Shown piece by piece: positions 30,843-39,406 of a DNA stretch of 64,000 nt. The stretch's first letter is position 1. Every line of letters begins with the position of its first letter. This stretch comes from Pseudoalteromonas sp. P1-9 (GTDB taxonomy: Bacteria; Pseudomonadota; Gammaproteobacteria; Enterobacterales; Alteromonadaceae): NCBI RefSeq assembly GCF_001399975.1, contig NZ_LKBD01000022.1, forward strand, positions 1 to 64,000, given 5' to 3'. The notes under the pieces were generated by a model. The model had not been told where the DNA came from. It did no database searches and was given only the letters and a program-made list of their open reading frames with translations. The position numbers were made by a program, and so were the translations under genes.

Positions 30843-31465
30843 AATAGGCTCACTAATTGATTTATTGGCTTGCGATATTTTGCTCTAAGCGCACTGTGGT
30901 CGTCTCTGCTACGAATGCCTACAGGGCATAATATTTCAGCGTTTAACTCACGCTCTGTCAGCCCAAGGGCATCACTAACTGCTTTTTGATCAAAACCCGT
31001 CATTGGGCACGCATCAATGTGATTTATTGCGGCACAACTGAGCAATTTGCCAAGCGCGATATAACATTGGTTGGCACTCCATTTTTGTTGCTCAAATGGT
31101 GATAGCGATAACAAATCCCCACTAATGGTTTGCTTGTAGCCCGCTAGTTTTTCAACATCAACTTGCTGATTTTCTGCCAGCGCCGAAATATAGCTATCAA
31201 TATCATGTTTTGAGGTGGTAACACGGTTTGCTAACACCAATAAGTGTGAGCACTGTGCAATTTTATCTTGCCCGTAACTAAACGGCACTAGCTGCTGTTT
31301 AATATGATCTTTACTTATCACAAGTAACTCATAGGGCTGCATACCATAAGAACTAGCGCTCAAATGTACGCTATCGATAAGTGGTTGCAACTGCGCTTGT
31401 GATAGTTGTTGTGAAGAAAATTTATTGACCGCGTAGCGCCAATTGAGTGAATTAATAAAGTCCAT
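30839..31465 (-). CDS. Nitroreductase-family NAD(P)H oxidoreductase
   Basis: A 208-aa flavoenzyme of the NfsB-like family, predicted to bind FMN and reduce quinones or nitro compounds. N-terminal NWRYAVNKFSS gives the FMN phosphate-binding Arg, LSASSYGMQPYELLVI is the FMN loop, and CPMTGFDQKAVSDALGL is a late family mark. It follows the Crp-type regulator by 82 bp and overlaps the next gene. Confidence 0.87.
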   Translation of the reverse strand: MDFINSLNWRYAVNKFSSQQLSQAQLQPLIDSVHLSASSYGMQPYELLVISKDHIKQQLVPFSYGQDKIAQCSHLLVLANRVTTSKHDIDSYISALAENQQVDVEKLAGYKQTISGDLLSLSPFEQQKWSANQCYIALGKLLSCAAINHIDACPMTGFDQKAVSDALGLTERELNAEILCPVGIRSRDDHSALRAKYRKPINQLVSLL

Positions 31466-31547
31466 TGCCTTGCCCTTGTTTAAGTTGATACGGCAAGGTT
31501 ACGCTCTCTTTATTCTTATCTCCTTTACATATGTTGATAACCCATCA

Positions 31548-32144
31548 TTATTTTAAATCTTTTTTAATGCGGCTTAGCTGAGTCGGCGTAATACCTAAGT
31601 AACTGGCGATATGATACTGCGTTAAGCGGTTGATTATTGGGTTAAACTCTTCCAAGAAATTTAAATAACGTTGTTTTGCTTCAAATTGCAAATAGCCGAT
31701 TTCTTTTGGCTCTTTTTCAAGTAACCAATGGGTTTCAAGGTAATGAATATGAAATGCCATCAACTCATTATTTTCAAATAGCGCCTGACGAAATTGCTTA
31801 AAATCTATTTCTAAAATCTCACTTTTTTCGAGGGCATCAATTGCCATAAAGCTTGGCTTATTGGTAAGTAACGACGTCATACTGCCGGGAAAGCGCCCCT
31901 CAGCAAAAAAGGTTTTATTAAATGCATTGCCTTGCTCGTCAATAACATATGCGCGCATCAATCCATGGTGCAAAAACGCAAAGTGGCTAGGAGTTTGGCC
32001 AATTTCATACAATACTTCGCCCTTTTCTACCGTGCGTAGTCGGGTGCAATTTTTATAAGCCAAAAACGCTTCATCGCTAAGAGGATAATAGTTGTTTAAC
32101 GTGGTTTTAAGGTGAGATATTGCATCCAAAACAAATACAGCCAA
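31548..32144 (-). CDS. Crp/Fnr-family transcription regulator
   Basis: A 198-aa regulator with a cyclic-nucleotide-binding-like beta barrel (about 25-115; GEVLYEIGQTPSHFAFLHHG) and a compact C-terminal helix-turn-helix (IASYLGITPTQLSRIKKDLK, the last 20 residues). It lacks the Arg-Ser pair used by true CRP to bind cAMP. No ATG fits: the start is TTG at 32144 or TTG at 32129, neither with a clear ribosome site, so the first residues are uncertain. It probably controls the following nitroreductase, membrane-protein and acetyltransferase genes. Confidence 0.8.
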   Translation of the reverse strand: MAVFVLDAISHLKTTLNNYYPLSDEAFLAYKNCTRLRTVEKGEVLYEIGQTPSHFAFLHHGLMRAYVIDEQGNAFNKTFFAEGRFPGSMTSLLTNKPSFMAIDALEKSEILEIDFKQFRQALFENNELMAFHIHYLETHWLLEKEPKEIGYLQFEAKQRYLNFLEEFNPIINRLTQYHIASYLGITPTQLSRIKKDLK

Positions 32145-32370
32145 ATCGAAAAAGTAACGCCAGTTTACCTAACGAACTCTAAAGCGTTAAGCCATTGCTT
32201 ATAAATACATGACGCTTATTTATTTGTGGCTCCACTACTTGCTAGCAATGCATTCAACCATCTCAATTTGCATCACTCCCCAACGCCAATTTTAACATTA
32301 TTGTAACAAATTTCATTTAGCTTATACTGCTGGTTGATTTATCGTCAAAAACACGTTTAAAGGACACACT

Positions 32371-33996
32371 ATGATTTACGGAAAAAGGCAAAAGCTACTG
32401 CTTGCAAGTAGCCTAATGAGTGTTGCAGGGGCGGGTTTCGCTACTGTAAACAATGGTGATTTTGAAACTTGGACAGATAACACACCAAGTGCTTGGTCCA
32501 CTATTGATAGCGGTATTACACTTGCACCAGAAAGCAATATTGTAAAATCGGGCAGTTATGCCGCAAAAGTAACGGTAAATACCGCATCGCAAAGTAGCAC
32601 AGATATACGTCAAAGCGTTGCAGTTGAAGCGGGTCAAACCTATCAATTTTCTACTTGGGTTTATCACACTGAAGGCGGCATAAAAGCACGCTTAGTTGTT
32701 GATGGTTATCAAAATTATTCTAATGCAGCCGTTACACAACAATGGCAGCAAATAAGCTACCAATACACTGCATCAACAACCACAAACATTGATGTGGGTT
32801 TGCGTTTTTATGATGTAAGCGGGTTCGATGGCAGCGAAGTAGTTTATGTTGATGCCTTTTTACCTTCTTCAGGCAGCACACCGCCACCAAATACTGGCTG
32901 TAATGATCATAGCGTATCACTGTCGCTACAAACCGACAGTTACGGCGAAGAAACAAGCTGGCAAATTACCAATAGCCAAAACAATGTAGTTGAATCTGGT
33001 AACGGGTATCAAGCAAACACCCAATACAACCAAGAAATATGTTTAGCATCAGGCGACTACAGCTTCACCATTTTTGATAGCTATGGCGATGGCATTTGCT
33101 GCAACCACGGTAACGGCAGTTACAGTTTAACCAATGCAAATACTGTGTTAGCAAGTGGTGCAAGCTTTCAAAGTTCACAAACAACAGCGTTTACACTTGG
33201 CGACTCAACCGACCCTGAACCTCCAACAACGCCAACAGGTTATTATGCATCAACCCAAGGGCTAACAGGTTTTGCGCTAAAAACCGAGCTACACAATATT
33301 ATCAAAAATCATAATTCACGTGGCTACTCAGCTATTTGGGGATTTTACGATAGCGCATCTCGCGATAAATATTTCGAGAACGACAACACCATTCTCGATA
33401 GATACTCTGAAAACCCAACTGGGCAAGATAGCTACAATTACATTGCTGTTACCAACCAATGCGGCAGCTACAACAGCGAAGCCGATTGCTACAACCGCGA
33501 ACACTCTTTCCCGAAAAGCTGGTTTGGTGGCAAAGTAGAGCCTATGAATTCGGATATTCACCATATTTTTGCAACCGATGGTTATGTCAACGCAAAACGG
33601 GGCAGCTATCCATTTGGTGAAGTCAGTAGCGCTAGTTTTGTGTCAAACAATGGCAGTAAACTCGGTAGCGCTGCCTCATCAACAGGTTATAACGGTACTG
33701 TGTTTGAACCGATTGACGAGTTTAAAGGTGACTTTGCACGCGCCTATTTTTACATGGCTACGCGTTATCAAAACGTTATTGGCTCGTGGCAAGGAAACAG
33801 CAGCAGCGCCAATGATGTGCTTAATGGCACAACTAATCAGGTATTTGAAAACTGGGTAGTGGCACTTTTATTAAAATGGCACAACAATGACCCTGTAAGC
33901 CAACTTGAGCGCGACCGCAACCAAGCGGCTTATGATTACCAAGGTAACCGCAACCCATTTGTCGACCACCCTGAATTTGTTGATATGATTTGGTAA
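32371..33996 (+). CDS. Secreted modular endonuclease I
   Basis: A 541-aa exported nuclease. Signal peptide 1-24; a CBM-like beta sandwich (about 27-165) starting VNNGDFETWTDNTPSAWS; a Pro-rich linker; a second beta domain (about 176-275) with FTIFDSYGDGICCNHGNGSY, a calcium-type loop seen in secreted marine proteins; another Pro linker; then an endonuclease I domain (about 290-541). The catalytic beta-beta-metal core shows as NREHSFPKSWF and DIHHIFATDGYVNAKRG. Periplasmic EndA has only the last domain (about 235 aa), so this is an extracellular version likely to degrade DNA outside the cell for nutrients. AAAGGA lies about 7 bases before the ATG. A strong terminator follows. Confidence 0.88.
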   Translation: MIYGKRQKLLLASSLMSVAGAGFATVNNGDFETWTDNTPSAWSTIDSGITLAPESNIVKSGSYAAKVTVNTASQSSTDIRQSVAVEAGQTYQFSTWVYHTEGGIKARLVVDGYQNYSNAAVTQQWQQISYQYTASTTTNIDVGLRFYDVSGFDGSEVVYVDAFLPSSGSTPPPNTGCNDHSVSLSLQTDSYGEETSWQITNSQNNVVESGNGYQANTQYNQEICLASGDYSFTIFDSYGDGICCNHGNGSYSLTNANTVLASGASFQSSQTTAFTLGDSTDPEPPTTPTGYYASTQGLTGFALKTELHNIIKNHNSRGYSAIWGFYDSASRDKYFENDNTILDRYSENPTGQDSYNYIAVTNQCGSYNSEADCYNREHSFPKSWFGGKVEPMNSDIHHIFATDGYVNAKRGSYPFGEVSSASFVSNNGSKLGSAASSTGYNGTVFEPIDEFKGDFARAYFYMATRYQNVIGSWQGNSSSANDVLNGTTNQVFENWVVALLLKWHNNDPVSQLERDRNQAAYDYQGNRNPFVDHPEFVDMIW

Positions 33997-34025
33997 ACGC
34001 CATTCATCACACAACAAATAACAGC

Positions 34026-34057
34026 AAAAAAGCTAACGTATTCCGTTAGCTTTTTTT
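34026..34057. terminator. Bidirectional terminator
   Basis: AGCTAACG (34031-34038) pairs with CGTTAGCT (34044-34051), extended by A5 on the left and T run on the right. It ends the endonuclease gene and the converging Kelch gene. Confidence 0.9.
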
Positions 34058-34088
34058 AACCGTCACTTGTGGCTGAAAAATGCTGTTT

Positions 34089-35138
34089 TTATTGTGCTGT
34101 TAAGTCTGCGATCATCACTCGATTGGTTGCTTCTTTCTCCCCTGCGCCACCTAACAAGTATAGTTTCCCCCTCAGTGTTACACTGCCATGCCCATATAGT
34201 GGCTGAGGTAGATTGTTCATCGCGGCCCAAGTATCAAGGGCTGGATCATATTGCCATACCGAATTGAGCGCTTTTACAGTGCGCTTTTCGCCATTTTGGT
34301 TAAAGATTTCACCGCCCGTAACAATAATTTTATCATCCACCACGCTTGCCGAGAGCCCCGCCGCCGCAACCGGTAAAGGTGCTATCGCAGACCACGAATC
34401 AGTACTCGCATCGTAAAATTCTGCGCTATTTAGTAATTTTGCGTCTTGCCCTGAGGTACGCCCACCAATTACGTAAATTCTATCGCCAATTACTGCGCTT
34501 GCCGCGGAATACCTTGAAATAGTCGGTGGTTTAGCTTTGCGCCAGTATGCATTACTCACCAAAACATAGTGGGCGGCACTGTCAATGTGCTCACCGGTCT
34601 GTGATGACGTTGTTTTACCACCAATTACATGAATGTTTTGACCTACATTTGCATAAACCGATTCTGCTAGTGGGATAGGCAATGACGCGCTTTTACGCCA
34701 GCGCTGAAAGTTACCATCGAGGCGAAATACCGAGCGTTGAATTGGCCACACTTTTTCTTTACTACCCGTATAACCGCCAATAGCATACAAATAGTGATGA
34801 TTACTCACCATGCCTAAATGATGCCTAGGTTCAGGTAAGTCCGGTACACTTTGCCAACGTGCTCGCGCAGGGTTTAAACTAAACATCTTTTCACTTGGAC
34901 CTAATCCAAAAAATGACGGCATGCTTGATGGCGTAAACCCGCCACCGACCAAAATGCGTTCTTCAAATACTGCAGGGTATATATTTTGTAACGGAATCGA
35001 TAATTCAGGGCCATCGAGCCACTGTATTTGATGTGTTGTTGCAGTAGCAGAATCGGCTTGGTTTGCAGCAAGTGAACTGCTAAATAAAGCCATAGAAGCA
35101 AGTAGTAATAACATGTGACCGGCAGAAAAAAGACGCAT
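34089..35138 (-). CDS. Exported Kelch-repeat beta-propeller protein
   Basis: A 349-aa protein with a signal peptide (ending about SSSLAANQ) and about six Kelch blades. Repeats show as YLYAIGGYTG, NIHVIGGKTT, RIYVIGGRTSG, KIIVTGGEIF and KLYLLGGAGE, each with the double Gly. It resembles the N-acetylneuraminate epimerase (NanM) type in overall form, but there are no sialic acid genes near and no specific residues I can check, so the role is left open. Confidence 0.8.
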   Translation of the reverse strand: MRLFSAGHMLLLLASMALFSSSLAANQADSATATTHQIQWLDGPELSIPLQNIYPAVFEERILVGGGFTPSSMPSFFGLGPSEKMFSLNPARARWQSVPDLPEPRHHLGMVSNHHYLYAIGGYTGSKEKVWPIQRSVFRLDGNFQRWRKSASLPIPLAESVYANVGQNIHVIGGKTTSSQTGEHIDSAAHYVLVSNAYWRKAKPPTISRYSAASAVIGDRIYVIGGRTSGQDAKLLNSAEFYDASTDSWSAIAPLPVAAAGLSASVVDDKIIVTGGEIFNQNGEKRTVKALNSVWQYDPALDTWAAMNNLPQPLYGHGSVTLRGKLYLLGGAGEKEATNRVMIADLTAQ

Positions 35139-35341
35139 CTAAATTCCTTAAAAAGTGTTCTGTAGTTTGTACGTAAACAACCAACTACAAGTTCATCTGT
35201 AATCAAATGATTAATAACTAGAATTAGTTAGAAAAATACAGATATTTGTCACTTTATATTAAGCCGGAATTGAGATCTAGCTAAATCTAAACCCACTAAA
35301 AAAAGGTCATCAGTTAGGTACTCAATAAATACAAAAACGAC

Positions 35342-35372
35342 AATATTAGCGAGTGCGAAGCTCGCTAATATT
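35342..35372 (-). terminator. Long inverted repeat, likely terminator of the glutaredoxin gene
   Basis: AATATTAGCGAG (35342-35353) pairs perfectly with CTCGCTAATATT (35361-35372), loop of 7. It lies 22 bp after the glutaredoxin stop; on the minus strand a T run follows a few bases later. Confidence 0.65.
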
Positions 35373-35393
35373 GCCGCCCAATTACACATTAAT

Positions 35394-35896
35394 CTACAAG
35401 GCGTGTTTAGTAAGGTAAGCTCTAAAGTCGTCACAACCGCCAATATGCTCACCATCAATAAAAATTTGGGGAACCGTTTTACGACCACTTAACAACACCA
35501 TTTGCTTAAATTCATGCGAGTTATGGGTGACATCTACCTCTTCATATTGCCAATTTAAACCATCCATCAATGATTTCGCCGTTTTACAGTAGGGACGGTA
35601 GGGGCTGTATATTTTTGTTTAATAATTCAGCTGAGAGAAAAAATCGTCCTAATCAAGGCAAAAATGATGAGGTTTGGCCCTCTAAATAAATTATTTTTAA
35701 CGAAGAGTAAGACGATTTTAGCCTCAGCCCGAAGGGCAATAGCTATTTATTCCCCTAACTGCATTGGCATTTCATTCATTTAGAACAACTAAACCACATT
35801 CATGCCGCTTTGTTAGCGAAATAAATCACTTGTTGCTGAAAATATCAACAAAGATAAACAGCCCCTCATTTTCACATAAATCTTAATCTTGCTCAT
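35394..35896 (-). pseudogene. Glutaredoxin gene split by a MITE-like insertion
   Basis: The 3' part (35394-35599) encodes a clear glutaredoxin: PYCKTAKSLMDGLNWQYEEV, then SGRKTVPQIFIDGEHIGGCD with the cis-Pro and GSH-binding residues, ending TKHAL. No start codon opens this frame; a stop lies at 35619-35621. The missing start is found on the far side of a 267-bp element (35600-35866): ATG 35896 preceded by AGGA opens MSKIKIYVKM, the expected first beta strand, and then runs into the element. In addition the first Cys of the CxxC motif reads CGT (Arg). So the gene is inactive here. It is too short and broken to be found by a simple frame search. Confidence 0.88.
35600..35866. mobile_element. 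267-bp MITE-like element inside the glutaredoxin gene
   Basis: The ends are inverted repeats: AGGGGCTGT at 35600-35608 and ACAGCCCCT at 35858-35866 are perfect, and similarity extends inward so that 25 of 32 positions match between 35600-35631 and the complement of 35835-35866. There is no transposase frame. A further internal inverted repeat is AAAATCGTC (35640-35648) and GACGATTTT (35711-35719). The insertion splits a glutaredoxin gene whose two parts are recognisable on each side, which fixes the boundaries. I see no target-site duplication. Confidence 0.85.
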
Positions 35897-35958
35897 TGAG
35901 GGGATTCCTGTTTGATTAAATTTCAATACCAAGTTTAAATAGGGGCTTACTCTAAGAA

Positions 35959-36000
35959 CATGTCGCATCTGATTTAATTTATGTCTGAAAGTCCGAATAT
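35959..36000 (+). promoter_or_regulatory. Direct-repeat site at the start of the AraC gene
   Basis: CATGTCG (35959-35965) and TATGTCT (35980-35986) are spaced 21 bp, two helical turns. The 20 bases from 35980 match 16 of 20 of those from 37444 in the YHS promoter. The second copy includes the start codon, which would suit autorepression. Confidence 0.45.
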
Positions 36001-36886
36001 TTACCTAAATGATCCTGATCCGCTCAGCGTATTGCTAAAGCGTTTGTCGTTAAACGCCGAAGTGTATGTAAACGGTGATTTTTGTGGCACGTGGGCGGTC
36101 GATACATCAGGCAGTCGGCGAATACCATTTCACCTGATTGGTAAAGGTGAAGCGTGGCTACATATGGGCGATGAAAAGCACAAATTAAACGCCCGCGATC
36201 TGGTTATTTTTCCGCACGATCATCAGCATATTATTGCCAGCAGCGCAGCAACACCTCAGCCGCATTTAATCAATGCGCCAATGAGTAATAATGGCGAAAC
36301 CACCAATATGGTGTGCGGTTTTTTCGAGTTTAAAAACACCCTTATCAATCCATTATTAGATGCAATGCCAAGCGTTATTCATTTGCCTGCAACACCCAGT
36401 AACAGTAAAGCCCTTGCCCTCATTGATTTAATGATTATGGAATTAAGTGAATCACGCGCTGGCTGCTACACGGTTGTTGATCAGCTTGCCTATTTATTAT
36501 TTGTTGAAGTGTTACGCGTACAAGTAGAAAGCGACAAACTGCAAAGCGGCTTATTGGTTGCGCTTTTTGACTCACGTATTGGTAACGCATTAAACGCTAT
36601 TCACCAACAGCCAGAGCATAACTGGAATTTGGCACAGCTTGCAGAAAAAGCCGCGATGAGTCGCTCTAATTTTGCCGATAAATTTAGCAAGTTAGTAGGC
36701 AGTAGTCCGATGAATTATTTAATAAAATGGCGGATGATCAACGCGCGAAAATTACTGATCACGAGCAATTTGACCATTGCCCAAATTGCAGAGCAAAGCG
36801 GCTATGAATCGGAAGCCGCGTTTCGTAAAGCGTATAAACAACATCAAGGGCACGCACCTGGCAGCGTACGAAGTGGTGCCCATTAA
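35981..36886 (+). CDS. AraC-family regulator with N-terminal cupin
   Basis: A 301-aa regulator. The N-terminal half (about 10-190) is a cupin of the AraC cupin_6 type: RRIPFHLIGKGEAWLHMGD, then LVIFPHDHQH with His-rich loop. The C-terminal 100 residues hold two helix-turn-helix units: WNLAQLAEKAAMSRSNFADK and LTIAQIAEQSGYESEAAFRK. The gene ends 3 bp before the stop of the converging YHS gene. Shared 21-bp-spaced direct repeats at its own start and in the YHS promoter suggest that it controls both. No ribosome site is seen before the ATG. Confidence 0.85.
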   Translation: MSESPNIYLNDPDPLSVLLKRLSLNAEVYVNGDFCGTWAVDTSGSRRIPFHLIGKGEAWLHMGDEKHKLNARDLVIFPHDHQHIIASSAATPQPHLINAPMSNNGETTNMVCGFFEFKNTLINPLLDAMPSVIHLPATPSNSKALALIDLMIMELSESRAGCYTVVDQLAYLLFVEVLRVQVESDKLQSGLLVALFDSRIGNALNAIHQQPEHNWNLAQLAEKAAMSRSNFADKFSKLVGSSPMNYLIKWRMINARKLLITSNLTIAQIAEQSGYESEAAFRKAYKQHQGHAPGSVRSGAH

Positions 36887-36889
36887 CGA

Positions 36890-37357
36890 TTACAGCTCGC
36901 TTGGGTTAGCTAGTTCAACCGTTGGCCATAAGTTATTTGCTTCGGAAATATGTTTAGGTACAGCTTTCGCCCATGCTTTGTAAACATCTTGGTTTTTATT
37001 TACAAACAATTTGCCATCAACAATTTCAAACGCCTTACCGTCTATTTCAAACTTTTTACCAAAGGTCATGCCGTAGGCACAAAAACCACCATATTGTGGT
37101 GCGTATTTTTCTGGGTTTTGTGTAAATAAATCACGATTTTCGGCAGATTTAAAACGATAAATTGCATCGTTATAAACGGCTGTAAAATCGGCGCTACCTA
37201 ACACTGGCTTGCCTTCAGTAAAATAACCAATCACATCGTGACCCGCTAAAATTACGCCGTTTTTGTCAGTTTCGGTGTCGTAGCCTGCTTCAGCAAAGCC
37301 TGAAAGGCCAATAAAAGCCACCGCCAAAATTGTTTTAAATGAATGAGAAAATGTCAT
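36890..37357 (-). CDS. Exported YHS-domain protein
   Basis: A 155-aa protein with a signal peptide (about 1-24, ending GFAEAGYDT) and a YHS domain: LAGHDVIGYFTEGKPVLGS, then a strand with FTAVYNDAIYRFKSAENRDLF and PEKYAPQYGGFCAYGMTFG. YHS domains are linked to metal binding, copper in related exported proteins, though the function here is open. I chose ATG 37357 because TTAGGAG lies 8 bases upstream; the frame is open for 17 codons more. The converging AraC gene almost touches its 3' end. Confidence 0.82.
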   Translation of the reverse strand: MTFSHSFKTILAVAFIGLSGFAEAGYDTETDKNGVILAGHDVIGYFTEGKPVLGSADFTAVYNDAIYRFKSAENRDLFTQNPEKYAPQYGGFCAYGMTFGKKFEIDGKAFEIVDGKLFVNKNQDVYKAWAKAVPKHISEANNLWPTVELANPSEL

Positions 37358-37422
37358 AACACGTGCTCCTAATGCGTTTTTGTTAATGCATAGAAATGAT
37401 ACGTGCACTCATTTAGTCAAAC

Positions 37423-37463
37423 TATATCCAAAAAAACTGAAATTATGTCCGAAAATCCGAAAC
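37423..37463 (+). promoter_or_regulatory. Direct-repeat site upstream of the YHS gene
   Basis: TATATCC (37423-37429) and TATGTCC (37444-37450), each followed by an A-rich stretch and GAAA, are spaced 21 bp. The pair lies about 65-105 bp before the YHS start, the position of an AraC-type activator site, and matches the sequence at the AraC gene's own start. Confidence 0.5.
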
Positions 37464-37491
37464 TTCACTTTCAGCTTTTTTGGCGGGTGAT

Positions 37492-38289
37492 TTACTGTTT
37501 TTTACTGATTAAGGCGTCAATTTTTGCCTCAAGGCGCAATATATCTTCTTTGGTGGCAAAGGTTTGCTCTGGCTTGCCCTCTTCTTCGTGCATTACTTGC
37601 ATTGCATCAACAATAATACCAATAAACAAGTTAAGCACCGCAAAGCTAGTGATAATGATAAACGGCACAAAGAATAGCCAAGATTGCGGGAACAGCTCCA
37701 TTGTTGGGCGCACAATCCCCATAGACCAGCTTTCTAACGTCATTACCTGAAACAAGGTATAGGCCGACGCACCAATACTGCCAAACCATTCTTGCATGTT
37801 CGCATCTGGGTGTTGGCCAAACAGCTTAGTAGCAAGTACCGCGTAAACATAAAAGATAATACCCAGTACACCAATTACCGAGGCCATACCTGGCAATGAG
37901 TGACCCAACGCACCAATTACACGGCGCATTTGTGGCACCACCGAAAATAGCCTTAATACTCGTAAAATCCTAAACGCACGCAGTACCGATAACGCCCCAC
38001 TGGTTGGCGCCCACGAAATAGCCACTATTAAAAAGTCGAACCAATTCCAGCCGGATTTAAAAAAGCGCAGCCGATACACAATAAGTTTAAGTGCCAGCTC
38101 TATTGTGAATATGATTAAAATAATAAAATCTAACGCGTGCAATATGTTTGCGTTTTGCTTACCAAACTGTGTGGTTTCCAAACCTAACGTAACGGCATTA
38201 AATAAAATAACCGCCACTAAAAAGTTATTGAACAGCTTATTTTCAACTAAGGTTGTTAACTTAGAAAGAAAGGGATTTGTTGATTCCAT
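37492..38289 (-). CDS. Bacterial voltage-gated sodium channel (NaChBac/NavMs type)
   Basis: A 265-aa single-domain channel that forms tetramers in the inner membrane. Six helices are visible. S4 carries Arg at 104, 107, 110 and 113 in VLRAFRILRVLRLF, every third residue as in voltage sensors. The pore loop contains TLESWSM (184-190), the selectivity filter of sodium-selective bacterial channels; NavMs has the same residues. S6 (about 205-230) is followed by an acidic neck and a C-terminal coiled coil (about 245-262, DILRLEAKIDALI). Length is typical. It is a single gene. Such channels in marine bacteria are tied to motility and pH homeostasis; the role here is inferred. Confidence 0.93.
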   Translation of the reverse strand: MESTNPFLSKLTTLVENKLFNNFLVAVILFNAVTLGLETTQFGKQNANILHALDFIILIIFTIELALKLIVYRLRFFKSGWNWFDFLIVAISWAPTSGALSVLRAFRILRVLRLFSVVPQMRRVIGALGHSLPGMASVIGVLGIIFYVYAVLATKLFGQHPDANMQEWFGSIGASAYTLFQVMTLESWSMGIVRPTMELFPQSWLFFVPFIIITSFAVLNLFIGIIVDAMQVMHEEEGKPEQTFATKEDILRLEAKIDALISKKQ

Positions 38290-38499
38290 TTACGTGTAAA
38301 TTTATAAACTAATTTATGATTTGCATAATCTGGTTTTAAAAGACGTTTTTCAAGCCTCAATCTAGCAATAACAAGCAAATACCCCCATTGCCGCAAGCTT
38401 AAGTATGCCGAACATTTTAGGTATAGTAATTCCATCTTTTAGCATTTTGCAGTAAGCTGCTTCAACGCCAGAAATAAGTAACAACATTAGGAGTACGTG

Positions 38500-39270
38500 T
38501 TGAATAAACGAATTGAACCTGAACTATTTGGTAGTACGCCCGACCTAGATCAGGTTGCGCAATCAAAAGAGCCGATTGCACAATCGAGTAAGCAAGCGCC
38601 AAGCGCGCCGCAAAACGTACCTGACACACCTGCCGTTAAAAAAAGTAGCAATGTATTTACCTGGCTGGGTGCTATTTCCATTATTGCGTTAGCAGCAGGT
38701 GGATACACACTTTACCAACAAAATCTTGCAACCCAAGCTCAGCTTGCTGCATCAAATCAACGCATTGCTGAATTAGAAAGCGCCCTTTCTGCTACAGGCG
38801 AAGAAATGGGTGAATCAGCAGGCGCCATTAAAGCCAAGGTAAGTGCACTTAGCAAGCGTACCGACGAACTGTGGACACAAATGGACAAGCTTTGGGCATC
38901 TGCGTGGCGACGCAACCAATCTGAAATTAAACAGTTAAAAGATCAAGCTAGCGACATCACTAAAAACCAAAAATCGGCGCAAGCAAATGTTAGCTCTGAG
39001 CTTAAAACATTGTCGCAAAACCATACTGAACTCACATTAAAGCTTTCGGTACTTGAAGAGCAGCAGCAAGCAACTAAGACACTTAAAAATCAACTAGCTG
39101 CAGTGAATAGCGAACTTGACCAAATAAAGTCTAAATCACAAGGCCGCGACGCCAAACAAGTTGAAATTGGTGGCAGCATAGCCGAGCTAGAAATGACGCA
39201 AAATGCACTCGCAGAGCAATTACAACGCTTAGAGAGCAAGCTTGCAGCAGCAAAACCAGCTCAACTTTAA
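38500..39270 (+). CDS. Single-pass membrane protein with long coiled coil
   Basis: A 256-aa protein of unknown family. A Pro/Gln/Ser-rich N-terminal tail of about 50 residues is followed by one helix (about 53-72, VFTWLGAISIIALAAGGYTL) and then about 170 residues of heptad-like, Gln/Lys/Glu-rich coiled coil. The likely topology is cytosolic N terminus and periplasmic coil. The start is TTG 38500, 6 bases after AGGAG; the adjacent GTG 38497 is only 3 bases away and less likely. A role in envelope or division scaffolding would be a guess. Confidence 0.7.
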   Translation: MNKRIEPELFGSTPDLDQVAQSKEPIAQSSKQAPSAPQNVPDTPAVKKSSNVFTWLGAISIIALAAGGYTLYQQNLATQAQLAASNQRIAELESALSATGEEMGESAGAIKAKVSALSKRTDELWTQMDKLWASAWRRNQSEIKQLKDQASDITKNQKSAQANVSSELKTLSQNHTELTLKLSVLEEQQQATKTLKNQLAAVNSELDQIKSKSQGRDAKQVEIGGSIAELEMTQNALAEQLQRLESKLAAAKPAQL

Positions 39271-39406
39271 CGAATCAGGCAGAGAAAGGGCCAAGGCATA
39301 GTTTGGCCCAGTTATATAAAAAAACTAAGTCGCTTTAAAGGAATTACTGCGGCTCTCACAAGATTGATGCCCTTAACCTATACAAAACCAACTAAGGATG
39401 GTAACG

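Noticed and set aside
35249-35488. 79-residue hydrophobic minus-strand frame
   Set aside because: It is out of frame with the glutaredoxin that occupies the same bases, which has clear family motifs.
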